Program-made: the position numbers and the translations under genes | Shown here: in pieces, positions 22,476 through 36,075 of the stretch | How positions within the stretch are numbered: position 1 is the first letter of the stretch | Layout of the letters: the number at the start of each line of letters is the position of its first letter | Notes under the pieces: generated by a model | What the model was told of the DNA's origin: nothing | The model's database searches: none | The model's input: the letters and a program-made list of their open reading frames with translations, nothing else | NCBI GenBank assembly: GCA_009760855.2 | Contig: WPIO01000119.1 | Coordinates: 180,001 to 244,000 of the forward strand | Direction of reading: 5' to 3' | From: Cristatella mucedo | Lineage: Eukaryota > Bryozoa > Phylactolaemata > Cristatellidae | Length of the DNA: 64,000 bases

Positions 22476-25400
22476 GCTGAAAACAAACCGAATTTATTTT
22501 GTATTGAATTATGCAAAAGTGAGGCTGAGTGCTTCTGTAGTTTGGGGTTCCTATTTCATTGTCGGGTTACTTATTTCAGGTGAGGTTGAGTTTAGTTTAA
22601 CAAGATTCATCGTTTCTGAGATGAATGCAAGCGGCTTAAGCTGTGAAGCATTGGAAGTAGTTAGATGCGAAGTAGCAGGAATTGCATCCCAATGATGGCA
22701 GAAGCCATAATACACATTAAGGTCTCATTTACTTCACTGTAGTGCCACTGTGGAGCGAGATTATAAGACGAGTTAGGCGTATCCACCCCATTATGACTTT
22801 CGAGATATTAATTTTTTGGGTTACTATAACTATTGTAACCAGAAGACCGTTATGAAATAGCATATGGTAAAGCTTCATAAAAGCTGAATTCAGGCCGTAA
22901 TGAAGCTTTGAGTGTTGCCATAATCGTCATACGTTTCTGAATCGTATCTATTGGTTTTGCCTCTAGCGAGCTTCTCAGCTGTTAGAGACTGTGCTTTCAG
23001 TAAGTTATGCTCCTAGTTCCTGCAAATCGACACCGAGTTACACTAAACAGCCTGGAATTGGAAATGCAGATGAAAAATTTAAGAGTCTAATTCCTTTCTC
23101 GTAGCCTTTGCTGTAATTGTGGATTGTATTGTGCATGCTCATTAACGCTGAGACTTTGCATGTTAAAAATATCCAATTGACAAGCGTATTTTTGAGAAAT
23201 TAAAAATTCTTAGAAAGAGGTTTTACTCTTTCGGGATTGTATTTATGTAAATGTAGTGCTATTTTAATTAAAATCGTCAGAACGGCCATTCGACCCGATA
23301 TTGAAATTGGGTCTGAATTTGGGAAGAAGAGTTCTGCTTTGTTGAAGAAAAGATTTACGTGGCAACCCATACTTTAGAGGCTTACGGGAAGATCACTGGC
23401 CCGTCAGGGTTTCAAAATCAAGTAATAGGGGAGAGATTAACATGCTACCTTGCATGACAGTGAGTGACACTTGGGATAGGCAGTACAGGTTCCAGAAATG
23501 GGATTGATGATATCCATCGGCCAAATAGATTCGGCAGAACTGGCAGACCCTACCTAAGTTGTCATTTCGCGAAAGGTAGATGCGCAGTCGTAGCTTTGCA
23601 TTCTCGATAGATTATTAAGCTTGACATTGGCTCGCCTTCTCTCACTAGAAAATCTTAAACGTCCCTATCTCTTGTGCATACTCTCTCGAATTCTCGTCTC
23701 AGTGGCGGAAACCTCATCCGCCATAGTAGCATGCTATCATCTAGGATCTTTTTATAGCGCATGTATCTGATGATTCATAATACCAGCATCGTTTAATTTC
23801 TTACCGTGCTAAAAATTGAGATGATTTTCTGTTTCGCTCACTTTCATTGCTTTGTTCGTCAAAAACGTCAGCATAGCACGTCAGAAGACAAACGAGACGC
23901 ACCGGCGCTTAAAAAGCCAGTGCAGGGCTAAAAATTATTTCATCTAAACGACATGATGCAATGCACAGATTAAATACGCTGCGAGAAGGGGCTCGTCAAA
24001 GCGAAATGCCCTCCGATTACAATTTAGTTGTCACTTAACTAACCAATTATCATGTACTAGTTAATATTTATAGACTGCTCCGCACAGCATACTAGTCCAT
24101 GGCGATTAAGAGTGTACATGACAGAGTGATCAGGTTACAGTAGCTCAAGCCAAGAAGGACAACTGCAGGCCTATAGATTAAGTGTAATGATGTCTTTTGA
24201 GTGCATTTTCACATCGCAACTGCACTAGCATATCTTGCGTTCAAACTGAAGCCTTCGCAATTATGGAAGAAAAATGCTGTGCTGGCCATACTTAGTAAAC
24301 CTCGATAAAAGATCAAGGAAGTAATGTAGATATGCACAGGAAAATCGGTAACAAGTAATTCAACAGCTGAGACTAAGCGTAAAATTTTGTCTCCTCAAAA
24401 TGTTATACCTGGTTTACAATAAGTTATGCCATGTCACAATTATATGCTTAGCAACTTAGCAGGCCAAGGATATCTTTCAAAAACTAGGCTATCAAACTAG
24501 AAGAATTCCAGAGAAGAAAAATGCCAATAGAAATACTCAAGATTTATCATTGATGCAGACGAGGTACGTTAAATAAAAATAAAACGGATTAAAAAGCAAA
24601 CAATCAATTAAAAACTGCTTGTTCAGGATGGCTTAAGACCAAATGCTACAAAGAAACTGAGTACCTTGAAGAATAGTATCTTCACGAGGCAAAAACATTA
24701 TTATAAAAAACACGTGACTCAATTTTTGATGCCAATTCAACAATAATCACTATTATAAGCTATCTTTATTAATGCCGTCTTTCAAATGATAAGACTGCCC
24801 AATATCTTGGACATAACTGTTTACTAGATAACAACAGCTTAAAAAAAGTCGCGATTTCTAAATACAATGGCAGACACATGTATTGGAATACTTCAAACCT
24901 TAATACGGAGTATTTTCAAATGGTAAGAATTTAAAGCTAAATAGGCTTTTGGCTAGCTTTTGTTGAAAACTGGCCATCCACAACACTGGTTGGTTATATA
25001 CTTCGGGGCCACGAGTCTGTAAAATTAATTGCAGTAAAATCCTAAGCAATTTTCTGCCTCTGAAATTGGAATTTGTTTCTGAAATTATATTTATATAGTC
25101 TCTTACAAAATGTCTGGTTTACTTTGAGCAATAATTTCGACCAAAGAATAGTAGTTACCGTTCTCGTTTTCGCTGCTCTTCGTTTTCCTGTAGTATTTGC
25201 TTGTTAGATGCGTATATCGTTTGACAGATTGTTCAGGATTCTGTTTGGTTAAACTGAAAAGCAAAATTGTTACATCATGTAATAAAATATGAATTTAAAC
25301 ATTGACCTACTTTAAAAGTTACTGCGTCGTGATTAATTTATTCAACGACATAAGTATTTGCCTTTAAGATGACTACAGTGTATTGCACAGGCATTGTCAC

Positions 25401-25984
25401 AGAAGCTAAAATAGAAAAAGATGTAATAGGTTAATCATTTACAAGGTGAGGAAAAAGTTAATGCACCTTAATTTTAATACTAATTAAATGAGATAATATT
25501 TTAATAAATTTATTAGTGATTTAATGAAAACATGGCACATTAAGATTTTTCTACACCTTATAATTTGCGTAGGGCACTTTGAAAACTTACTATATATCCA
25601 GGTGCTTTGCATAGGCTAAAGGGTTCGCACTCATGACTTAACTCATCAAAGGCATATTACACCCGGCCGCCCTTCCATTTTCCCCATTAAAATTAAGTAT
25701 CGCACAAACAGTTCTAGCTTCAAATATAAAGTGACCGGACGCCATCTGCTGCGCAACCAAGTGCCGAAAACAGAACTTCGCTTCTAATGGTGACCGATCT
25801 CGAACTCTCTCTGTCTCTGAAGTAATTCAGCTGCACTTCGAAGCGCAGCTACATCAGTACCAGTCGCTCGTCTACAAGCACAAGCAGCCATTACTTGCAC
25901 TTTAACCTATACTTTAATAACCTATATATACCTTTAGCCTATACATATACGGCAAATGACTCCAGTTCAGGACCAGAGTTTAGT
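22476..25984. other. Unassigned AT-rich sequence, about 3.5 kb
   Basis: No gene, LINE, SINE or satellite is recognised. It may be intron or intergenic DNA, or very old repeat sequence. Confidence 0.4.
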
Positions 25985-26062
25985 AGCTCTGAGCTGACCC
26001 AAGCGAGTAAGGGCTACGCTTTATCAAGTGCCTTATTATTATTACTATTCTTATTATTACAA
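25985..26062 (+). mobile_element. L2-like LINE 3' tail only
   Basis: GGGCTACGCTTTATCAAGTG, CCTTATTATTATTAC matches the last bases of the L2 consensus (GGGCGCTTTATCAAGTGCATTATT) and its tail. 26063-26729 holds nothing recognised. Confidence 0.55.
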
Positions 26063-26729
26063 GCCACACTCGGATTCACAACAACAGCATGCCTGTCAAT
26101 GCACGAATGGATGAAGCGGATGTTTCCTTAAGCAAAGGGAAAAGAAAAAAATGAGGCTCGAATCTCATGCTTAAAGTTAGAGGCTGCTTTTGTTGTCTAT
26201 TAGTCGGCTGCGGACGGCTTTAGGAAGCTGAGCTTCAGCCAGAATAACTTCCGTAGTCGTCACTCAGCCGAGCCAGCCTCATGAGCACACGGATCTAAGA
26301 CCACCCACTACTCATTTGAGGACTTATGGAACAGTAGCTACTTAAAATTCTTCGTTAAGAATAATACTTCATGCCACTGGTCTATGATTTATATCCGAAG
26401 CCTCCGTCAAAGAAAGCAAAAACGTTATCTAGTCTACTTTCCAAAGATCTGGCGTTCTGCAGAATCTTTTCCAAAAAGATGCAAAGCAAGAAAACGAACG
26501 CTGATAATAACCTTTTTTAACAGTTACGCTTTATTTAATTTATTTTTACTCGATCAGACCAATGTTCCGTAAAATTCTGGATCTGCATATGTTACAAATC
26601 GATTTGCACAGGATAGAGTTTTCACTAATTTTGAAGCAATTTTATCGTGCTAAGTATATTCGTATGAAACCGAAATAACAAAATTTGTGAAATCACAGAC
26701 AAAAATAAATGACATACGTTAAATTACAT

Positions 26730-27720
26730 CTCAGGGAGCAAAGAGAATCTGAGAAGAATAGCTTAGTCAAGAGAGCAGTTGAAGTAGTGAGTAGCATGGA
26801 AGTAACAGCTCTGGACGGCTGAAAAGGACACGCCTGAGTCGACAGATCAGGAGAGTAGATATCGTGGCTTATAGGTTTCGGTAGTAAGTTGCAGTGTCTA
26901 GGACATGCAGGAGAAAGCTCATGTTACCAAAGGTCTTTTAGCGGAGGAATAGAGCAGTAGATGTGTAGTCAATAGAAGATCTGATAGCAAGAGGAGGCTG
27001 AAACTGGTGCAGCGCCTTAGCTAGGTATGAAGCAACCAAACCGGGGTTGACTTTAGGGGTCAGCCCAAGATTTTTACTTTGTATCTATTGAAAAACCCGA
27101 AGCCATTGAAGTTCCTTCTGCAAAAAGACATGTGGCTGAACTTCTGGGATTTGTTAGCTAGCCTTGCCGCCATAGTCATCACCAATTGCAGCGGGCTAAT
27201 GAGTTTTACCGGCAAACCAATCAGAATAGAAAGGCAATAATCTAGCCGAGATTAAACCAGGGTGTTAATTTTAGCAAGCCATCGTGGTTGACAGTCCCTG
27301 TACTAAGATACGGATAGGAAATTATGGCTAGTTGAGGAGACAGTAACTTTCAAAGTTTAAGCAGTTTTCAATGACAGCACATAAAATCCGAGCCCACGGT
27401 GATAGGGGCACAACATCGTCACCTGACAAAAAAGCAAAGTCTTACAGTCCAGCCATACGCCTGCGGTGTCCCATGAGTAGCACTTTTGTTTTACTGTGGC
27501 TAAATTTAAGAAACTTGGCCGAAATCTAAGGTCGAATGCCTGCAAGGCTAGCATTAAGTTTATCAGACGCAAATGCAGATTCCAACGGTTTAAAAGGTAA
27601 ATGCAGCTGAGTATTGTCGGTATAAAAATAGCCCTAATATGTAGCGACAGATTGATTGAAGATGACATCAGTCCGATTTATGTTTACAAATTCATCTGGT
27701 AATGTTTCTCTTGTAACTAA
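26730..27720 (-). mobile_element. Second LINE family, RT and 3' region, decayed
   Basis: The left end follows the 3' end of the family at 13500-14665 (AGAGAGCAGTTGAAGTAGTG, GAGTAGCATGGAAG). Minus-strand RT remnants appear to about 27640. Stops are frequent. Confidence 0.65.
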
Positions 27721-27739
27721 GAGAGTTTGATCTATGAAA

Positions 27740-29115
27740 TTTAAAAAAATGCTCTGTAAACGACCTACTTAGGAATGCAAATATCGGTAGAGTATCTATG
27801 CTTGTTTTACTCGATCTTTCCGTAGCTTTTGATACTATCGATCACCAAGTTCTTTTTTAGCACCTCTCATCTCGCCTGGGCGTTACTGGCACTGCATTGC
27901 AATGTTTAGGTCCTATCTCAGTGGGAGACTCCAGAATATTGATGTGAATGGACAAAGATCATCAGAGGAACTACTGAAATATGGAGTACCTCAGGGCTCC
28001 ATACTTGGTCCTATTCTTTTCACGATTCATACTCTTCCTCTTGCCGCCAAGCACAATCTAAGCTTTCACTTTGATGCAGATGACACTCAATTGTATCTTT
28101 GCGTTGGTTCCACTAGCCCTGCAGTACGTCAAATTCTCTTTACTCCCTTGCTGAATGTATTGATGACATCCGTAAATGGATGGCAGCAAAATTTCCTAAA
28201 TTGAATGATGATAAAGTCAATTTACTAGTTCTGGGTAAACCAAGCGTGATTCAGAAATTGGAAAGGCTAACGCTCAAAATCGGCTCTGCCAGCATATCTC
28301 GTGTTGAATCTGCACAAAATCTAGTTGTCATGCTCCAAAGAGACCATTTTTTAGACGACCACATCAGCTCCAGAATCAAGTCTGCCTACTTTCGGCTAAA
28401 TACAATTGGTAAAATTTGGGCTTATTTAGACACGGATAACACAACTAAGTTGGTCCGCGCATTTGTGACATCCCGTCTTGACTTCGGTAACTCACTGCTT
28501 GCTGGTCTACCGGCCTCTGCCATAAGGCGCTTTCAGCTGGTGCAAAACTCTGCAGCTAGACTTGTCAATCGTGGGCGTCGCAGTTGCCACATCGCACTAC
28601 TTCTCGCCGACCTGCACTGGTTACCAGTCAAGCAAAGCCTCGACTTAAACTTTTTGTCGCTCACTTTTAGGTCTCTTCCTTCTTTGTCTCAAGCCTACCT
28701 ATCGGATCTACTGCCCCACCAGACTAAGCATCGTACCGTCCGCTTTTCGGAATCTAACTGTTAACCTATACCTCGTACAAACCTCAAATTCTATGGAGAC
28801 CATGACTTTCGTTCGTATGCTCCCAAAGCCTGGAACTCACTCCCGACTTGCGTCAAAACAATCCCCTGACTTGAAAACATGGAAAAAGAAATTAAAAACG
28901 CACATATTTATGATAGCATTTAGTGGGTCCCTGTGATTTTTTCTTTATATGCTTATTCGTGCTGACACTGTGCATGTAGCCAATAAGCATGTTATCATTG
29001 CTATTTATTGAGCAAGCTACTACTAGCCATTCGATCGTGTTTCCGTTGCAGCAAATGTAAAGAGCATAGAAATAGATTGAGTTCTCCACTTTATAAGTAT
29101 GTTCTTATTATTGTT
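27740..29115 (+). mobile_element. L2-like LINE, RT to 3' end
   Basis: Includes MLVLLDLSVAFDTIDHQVL, GVPQGSILGPILFTI and KLNDDKVNLLVLGKPSVI, then [18 protein letters not shown] and [12 protein letters not shown], the 3' UTR and a short ATTATTG tail. The catalytic motif reads [12 protein letters not shown]: the Tyr before ADD is changed to Asp. Frames are broken by a TAG near 27857 and by shifts. Confidence 0.88.
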
Positions 29116-29426
29116 AATGCACAGAAAAAATTTGCCAACTAAAGTTTAAAATCCGCAAAGTATTAGTTTACCCAAAACAATCTCAATACATATATTTAAG
29201 ATGGTCATGGTATTTGTAATAATGCCAATACTAACATACTAAAACATGCATACTAACGAAACAGACATCATATGCTTTCTAGGCACTACTCATAAACTCT
29301 AATTGAAGGATATTGACCGATCGGTTAGAATAAAATACTCAACAACAGCAGCTTTAAATACGTAAAAAGACGTATAACATTGACGTAGCGCACTGCTGTA
29401 GAAAGGTAATAATAAAAAACAAATGC

Positions 29427-29568
29427 TAGCTGATTTAGAAACCTCCTTTATAGAGCAACAGAAGAGCTTTTACGGCTATCACCACCGCTTGTAGTGGCGA
29501 TAAAGAATCACCTGCCACATGATTCGAACCCAAAACATCGGGAGCACTATCGTGAAAAGCAACCACTT
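29427..29568 (-). mobile_element. tRNA-derived SINE, family B
   Basis: On the minus strand: GTGGTTGCTTTTCACGATAG, B box TTTGGGTTCGAATCAT, GGTGGTGATAGCCGTAAAAG and CTCTTCTGTTGCTCTATAAA. It abuts the tail of the next L2 copy. 29116-29426 is unassigned. Confidence 0.75.
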
Positions 29569-29569
29569 T

Positions 29570-30095
29570 AATAATAATAATAATAATATTGCATTTGATA
29601 AATCGCCCTAGGAGAGCTCAGTCTATGTCTAGGCACTTTAAAATTGCTGCTTAGGAAGCGCTATCGCATGGTTAGTGGTAGCATGCTCGATAAATAGCTA
29701 GAATAACATGGTAAGGGGTGACATGCACAGGGTCAGCTTGCAAGTGTTGTTAGTGGCAGCATGCACAGTGTCAACCCGCATGAGCACATAAAGGACGAAT
29801 CACAGGGACCCACTAAATACTGTCATAAATAAGTGCTTTTTAATTTCTTTTAACATGTGGTCAAGTCAGGAGATGTACTGACTCAGGTTGAGAGTGAGTT
29901 CCTGGCTTTGAGAGCATGCGAATTAAAGGTCCGTTCTCCAAAGGATTTGAATTTCGTACGAGGTATAGTTAAACAGTTGGATTCCAAAAAGCAGGTTGTA
30001 CGATGCTTAGACTGGTGGGAGAATAAATCTGACAAGTAGGCTGGAGCCAAAGCATGAAGCGACAAACAAGTGAGTGACAAAACCTTGAAGTTGAA
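29570..30095 (-). mobile_element. L2-like LINE 3' part
   Basis: TAATAATAATAATATTGCAT tail, terminal hairpin, 3' UTR (CATGCACAGTGTCAACCCGC) and C-terminal RT remnants (AYLSDLFSHQSKHRTTCF) on the minus strand. Confidence 0.85.
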
Positions 30096-30129
30096 GGTAA
30101 TTGGCTTGCTGCATTTTAAATATAAACAA

Positions 30130-30680
30130 TTAGGTCTGCGTCATAATTTCAGTCGATTTAGAGCTCCATGCTTCAGATGTATTTTAAAGGAAGGAACTAT
30201 TTACTATGATTATAAGTCAGTTAATTGCAGAGGAACGGGATTTGAGTGAAAGGAGCTGGTGGTATGCTGAGTAGAGTGAGGAGTTTTTTCAATAGGTAAT
30301 TAGGATGTGCGGAATAAAAGCACCGGCAAAGAAAAGCGGAATCTCATTTTCCACGCACTGCATGAAGGTGAATCATTGAAGTCGGATAGAAGCAGAGCCT
30401 AGCAGCAGTTAGGAGGTTAAATGCAAACATGCCTAGCTGGTAAAGCTTCGGTAGAAGTATAGGCGTCTGAGTGCATACCAGACCAGCGAGGGAAAGGTTT
30501 TAGGAGTCTACGTAGAATGCATAGAATGCATCAACTCGCATTGCTTCGGTGCGCTTACCCAAAGACACTCCAAGTTTTGTGTTATTACTAGGTGGAGTTT
30601 ATTGTGGACCATATTAGCCCATCTATGCAAAGGTCACTTTGAAACTGGACGCACAGACTTAGAAGCTGCCGGCTGGGAAT
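30130..30680 (-). mobile_element. LINE-like remnant, very decayed
   Basis: Scattered similarity to minus-strand C-terminal RT sequence (CTGGTAAAGCTTCGG, CCAGACCAGCGAG). A weak call. Confidence 0.3.
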
Positions 30681-30879
30681 TTCGGCCATAATTATCTTGA
30701 GAATAACAGTTTTTGTTCTCAAAAATAATAGGTTACCTTTGCCATAATTAAATTTATATAATTCTGCATCAATTAAAGACTAAAATTGGTAGTAGAACCA
30801 ACCAGAGAATTAAGAGAATCTGGGTTTGCAACAAAAGTTGGTCTAATTATGAAAATAACTATAACGATAAACCTGTATA

Positions 30880-32990
30880 GCAGGCGATCTTAACCTCTTT
30901 CTAGGAGTTTTAAATCTGCTCTCAAGCAAGCATGAACACATGGTTGTCTATATCGTGCACATTTTCATTATCATAATACTGTACGATGTAAAATGCACAT
31001 TATGAACAGGTATTACCGAGCGAAATGCAAATCATACGGACAAGCAAACGCTGAGAGTAAAAGGTTTTTGTTTAGCTTTTCTTTAAGTATTGTCACTTTA
31101 AAGGATGCCATAATCTCAGTCAAGAGTGAGGTTCAGGCTTTGGGAGTATATTAAATAAGGAAATGATCTCCGCATTATTAGATGTAGGTTCGAGGGACGG
31201 CTAAATGATTTGAGTCAGAAGAGCGGATGGTACTATTCCCAGCCTGCTCGTGGAGCAGTTGTGAGAGGCACGCTAGAGTCAAACTTGACGAGACCTAAAA
31301 GTAAGTGACAAAACTTTGATGCAAATATGACGCTCAATTTGGAGCCCATGTAAGTTGGAAAGCAGTGATATATTATGTCAACTTCGAAGCTGAGGGCAGA
31401 CAAGCCTGGCTGCAAGTTTCGTATCAACTGTACGTGCTTGATGGCATAAGCTGATTAATCGGCACATATTGAGTTCCAGAAGTAGATAAGGAATGTCAAA
31501 AATTCATGGACCTACTTGGATGGAATATCTCTGTCTAAGTATGCAGCTGAAAGTAATCTGACTTGACCAATGAGCTGACATTGTTGACTGGTGAAAGGCC
31601 TCCAAACAGGAAAACCAGATTTCGTGAAGATGCAGCAGAAGATATGCTGATATAGTCGAATTGAAGCGCTTAAATTTCCAGAATCTGATTAACACTTAGT
31701 TTGAAATTACTAGGCAGTTGGTTTATCGTCATTCATAGTGAGAGAGTTTGCTGCCATCAAAGTGCGGATGCCAGCAATACAAGCAGCCGGGAGTTAGTAG
31801 ATTTTGACGACCTGAAAGGCTTGAAGGGATCATAACATAGACACAGCAGAGTATCGTCAGTACATAATTGATAACCTATATGATTCGTCGTCATTACATT
31901 GGCTAGAGGGGAGAGGATAGATTATGAAAAGACGCGGTCCAATCCCAGAGCTCTGGGTTACCCTTGTACTTTAATGGCTCCTCTGATGATTGTAGCCAGT
32001 CGATGCCAATACTCTGGAGTCTGGCACCGAGAGAGGACTTACACTATCGCTGTGCTGTCCCAGTGATGCTCCAGCGAGAAAAAAGGCACTCGATAAGGAC
32101 TCGGCGATAAATCGTATCAAACACTGGCAGAAGACAATGAAAACAGCCACCGTAAAGAAGTTCGAGATTAACTCTAAGCAATACATAATCCCTGGAGTGA
32201 TTAGCTTTAAAACTTGGCTGCCACTTACTGACTAGACCTAAAGTTATAATGTAAGAGTTTAGCTGGTGGGCCACTACTCCTCAGAAGTCCTTAAAGTTCT
32301 CTTGGTCCACTGTTGCTTTCTTGGTTGTTAACCTATCAATAGCCTTTTAGAAAGACGCAGGGACAAGAAATACGGATAAGCGTGTTATTAGTAAGTTTGG
32401 TATCCATCAGCAGCAGCTGATCCACTAAAAACTGAAGTAGGAGAGTAGAAAAAGGGTGCCTAGGGCTAGCAGTCTTCTTTGACTAGGAGATTAATTTCAG
32501 AATGAGGTCATTGGTGGCAGGCCTAAATGCAGACATTGAGGAGCTGCAAGGAATTTAAGAAGGGGAGGCTCGTGGAGATACTACTGAGGGGAAAGAATCT
32601 AGTGATCGCGCCGTTGCCTTAGGGATAGAATCTCCTATCTTGTCTGTGTTGCTGAAAACAAAAGCTAGAGTAGAGATCTGCCAGATAACAACAATGATCT
32701 CACCAGCCTCAAAGCGGCTAAGGTCATTATTGACTGTCAAAATGAGCATTTTTGAATTTTGTATCGGTGATTAGACGAAATTTTTCGCAGACACTGGACT
32801 TGGTCTTTGCTAAGATAGATTTGATGCAAGCAAAAGCAGACCACACTCTTATCGGGGAAGTGTAAGGCTATAGGTGCTTAGGGTGAATTGGAGCATGGTG
32901 GCTGGACAAGCGGCTCAAGAGGCTAAGGCGACTACAGAAGCTCAATCGGCAAACGTTTGGAGGTCCATGGGACAGCAATTTCTTAGAGCT
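30880..32990 (-). mobile_element. L2-like LINE, long decayed copy
   Basis: Runs from a degraded 3' end (GCAGGCGATCTTAACCTCTT, TCTAGGAGTTTTAAATCTGC) through C-terminal RT, the RT core (minus-strand remnant MAHQLNSYIITLGLVSKWQP) and upstream sequence to about 32990. No frame is intact. Confidence 0.75.
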
Positions 32991-33988
32991 TCTGTCAATT
33001 AGCAAGTATATTTGCTTTAAACCGGTCATAGCTGCAGTTGTTTCCTGTTTGAATGTCTGCGAGAATTTTGATTTTCGTAAAGAAATTATAAAATTGACAA
33101 TAGGAGCTGTTAGCGCTTGATGTCTGGGGGCAGAAGATCAGTTTCATTCGGGAAACATTTCTAGAACTCGGCAGTAGTGAGCACAAAAAATTACGTTTTA
33201 GATATCATTTCAAGATTTAGCATTCATTTATCAATGCGCTTTTATTGCAATGTCAAGCTCAGGGTATCTAAATAATTTTACTTTGAAAAAGTAAAAAATA
33301 AAACTAAAAGCTCAAAGTTAAAAGTTTCATAAATAAATTTCTCAAACAAACTTACTACCATGTTCAACCTTACTAGCTTAAAATTGGTATATCGTGTACA
33401 TTATCACGGTGGATTAGTACTTATAAACTGAAAAGGGAGATTCTTCGATGCACCCATTCAAAATCTCTAGCAAAAAGAAATTGAACAATTTCATTTGCAA
33501 AGATATAGTATCCCTTGAATAAGCACTAGTACATAGCTAGGACCACTTAGCAATGCAATTTGAGAAAAAACCAGAATGCTACCTGTTAACTGACAAAAAA
33601 TGGCGGGCGAAAACTTGTGCATAGGTCTTCCATAGCTTTGCATGTTTCCAACTTTTCTTGCGACAAAAGCCAGTAAAAGTTCCAAAAAATACAAACCATG
33701 GCTGCGGCAGCACAGTGAAACTACATAAAATGCTTATACTGGTTGCTGCTTGGCCGACCACCCTCACACGCAATACTTGCAAAGCAGGTGCCATCAAAGC
33801 TGATGAATGCATCTCGTGACTAAAATAGACAGTACTTTGTGTTGCGAGATATTGAAAGCTGCAAACTTGAATTAGTAGAATATGCAACTTGAAACATAAG
33901 ACATGATGATTTTAGTCTGTGAGATATGCACTTAAGATGCCAGAAGATCAAGTATGACATAGTATTTGGTCATTATCCTTTTGGTTAT
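32991..33988. other. Unassigned; one weak minus-strand open frame
   Basis: A minus-strand frame at 33819-33583, between TCTATTTTAG and AACAG|GTAGCA, encodes APALQVLRVRVVGQAATS and ILCSF, faintly like the start of an Ig domain, but it lacks the Trp at the right place. Not called as a gene. Confidence 0.25.
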
Positions 33989-34246
33989 CTACTTGCACGC
34001 AACCTTGAAACAAAAATTCAGACCACGTCCGAAGATTGATTCTGGAAGATTAGCGCATAGATGTGGGTTATAAGTTGTGACAGTAAATACAATTGGTGGG
34101 AGTTCAGGTTCGTGAAGTGTGCAGTCAGGGTGTTTTCTGTCCAAGAAATAGCAAGATTCAACAACTTTAACCGAACGACCTCTTTTCGTGCAACTAAAAT
34201 TACTCTTACCGTCCACTACACTTGAATCCTTAAAAGACTTAAAGAA
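33989..34246 (-). CDS. Candidate cysteine-rich exon, unknown protein
   Basis: The minus-strand frame is open from just after a TTATTTGTTAG acceptor to a TAG at 33991-33989, 85 codons. It has six cysteines (in NFSCTK, VVESCYF, HPDCTLH, PHLCANL, LNFCFK and VACK), a spacing suggestive of a small disulfide-bonded extracellular domain. No good donor precedes the stop, so it could be a last exon ending in VACK. A GTAAGA near its start would be an alternative boundary. It lies about 1.8 kb downstream of the Ig receptor stop codon, so if real it belongs to a different gene or transcript. Confidence 0.35.
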   Translation of the reverse strand, partial: FFKSFKDSSVVDGKSNFSCTKRGRSVKVVESCYFLDRKHPDCTLHEPELPPIVFTVTTYNPHLCANLPESIFGRGLNFCFKVACK

Positions 34247-35510
34247 CTAACAAATAATCTGTTGAGTTAAACACACAGCTAGACTTAAATTTTAGGGATA
34301 TATTTAATGGATTATTTAAATGCGGTCGATTCTTATACAAGAATTACTCATCAGAGCTGTCTGAGCAGCTTTGGAAGTCTCGCATCGTCGGTTCCTCATC
34401 TATGCTGATCCATGAGCGTCTTGGAGAGGCAAAGTAAGAATTCAAATGTAGAACCATTGTTTATATTTTCGAAAACTTGTATAGGTTCTTGAAATACATT
34501 TCATAGGATTTTTTTAAGTACTTTTCTCCACCAGTACGTTAGTAGTCAATGTATTAATGGGAAATTTCATATTTCAAAATAATGCCCTCTTCTTTAATAC
34601 GAGTGACGAAGTTTGAACAAACTTGTTGAAGTATCTGATGTAGCTGATCTAAAGATTACCGTGTTTCACCAGCAAACATACATGTTAGCTTAATTTATAT
34701 TCCAAAAGAACTGCTTCATCAATCACCACCTCGCTTGCAGAAGTCCCTAAATAATGAGCAATTTAGTACTCCATTACAAGAACCCATGAACTAGACCTTG
34801 GAAAGGGGTAACTTACAATTCGGCTCATAAACAAAGAGAATCAATCGATTAAGCGGCAAGGTCTGATTTGGTTAGTGTTGACACGAAGTGAATTTCACAT
34901 TAGAGCTGAGCAAACTCATCCCGACTAGAACTTGGAGCACTCACTTTCTTTGCCGTAGTTTGTTATGCCTATTGAAATCACGCAGGTGATCACACAAGCT
35001 GTCTCTGACTTTCACTACATCCAAAATCTGGAATTCAAGATAACTCTAGTAACTTTTAGATCTCAACCTCTCTTGCAATGCTTCAACCATCTGAAATAAA
35101 TTACTTAGATTTAGCGTGGCCACTAAAGCAGCCTGATCTCCTAAACATGCAGATAGCAGCTTAATAGATTGACGTTCTTTAATTGATTTCTTTATTTTTT
35201 AATTGACCTCAAACCTTGATTTCCATTGCAGTACTTAATTTAAGTTGAGAAATTCATGGTATGGACTAATTAGGACGCTCTCGCTTGTATTTCCACACAA
35301 GCATATACGTTTACTGTTTGATTCAAAATGCAGAAGTATTGAAGAATATTGGTCAGATGGCCGAGTAATGAAACAATTTGACCTCTAGAGGGCACTAACT
35401 TGGCGACTTCTAGATTGCTGGCCGAGTGATTGGACGATTGGGCTACACAAATTAATTGCTCTTTAATAGGTGTTCAATACATAATATAGGCTTAGGCAGG
35501 TGAGTAGTTG
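34247..35510. other. Unassigned AT-rich sequence
   Basis: Nothing recognised. Confidence 0.4.
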
Positions 35511-35512
35511 TA

Positions 35513-35535
35513 GCACACGCACGCACACACACACA

Positions 35536-35591
<56 letters not shown>

Positions 35592-35725
35592 CACACGCAC
35601 ACAGATACACACACACACATAAACACACGTACATACACACAAACGCACACACAGATGCACGCGCTCACACGCACATGGAAACACACATGTATATATATGT
35701 ATACACACACACACACACACGCACG

Positions 35726-35772
<47 letters not shown>

Positions 35773-35775
35773 GTA
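35513..35775. repeat. CA microsatellite ending in a TA run
   Basis: About 245 bp of CA units with CG, TA and GA variants, a central ATGTATATATATGTATAC, and a TA run at 35757-35772. The long Cys/Val and Thr/His open frames are repeat translations. Confidence 0.95.
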
Positions 35776-36075
35776 GAGCTTGTACTCTTTTTGTTTGAAT
35801 TGGTTAGCACAATAGAGACTCCAAACTTTAGATTAGCTGATTTAAATGTTTTAATAGCATACTTTTCTCCTACTTAATACTAATTACAGAATTAGAAATA
35901 TATTACAATACAAGGCTCAACTTTTACATTCACCAAGATACGTGACAAGCGGCTTCCAGTACGTTAGGGTAATAAACTTAACCGGCTTCAAGAATAGTAC
36001 GTTCAAAAATACACAACAATTATAGAAAGAGAGAATCAAGATAGCATACTGTTCAAAACAGCTCGACATTTCATT

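Noticed and set aside
22233-22583. Repeat protein with RTLLAYAEAT units, or a CRISPR-like array
   Set aside because: The 30-bp units are contiguous without spacers, and all frames are open by period; no splice or coding support.
33583-33819. Possible Ig-like exon on the minus strand
   Set aside because: The first Cys region looks Ig-like, but there is no Trp at the right spacing or second Cys in an F-strand motif, and the splice sites are weak.
35452-35810. Cysteine/valine-rich open frames
   Set aside because: Translations of a CA microsatellite, not metallothionein-like proteins.
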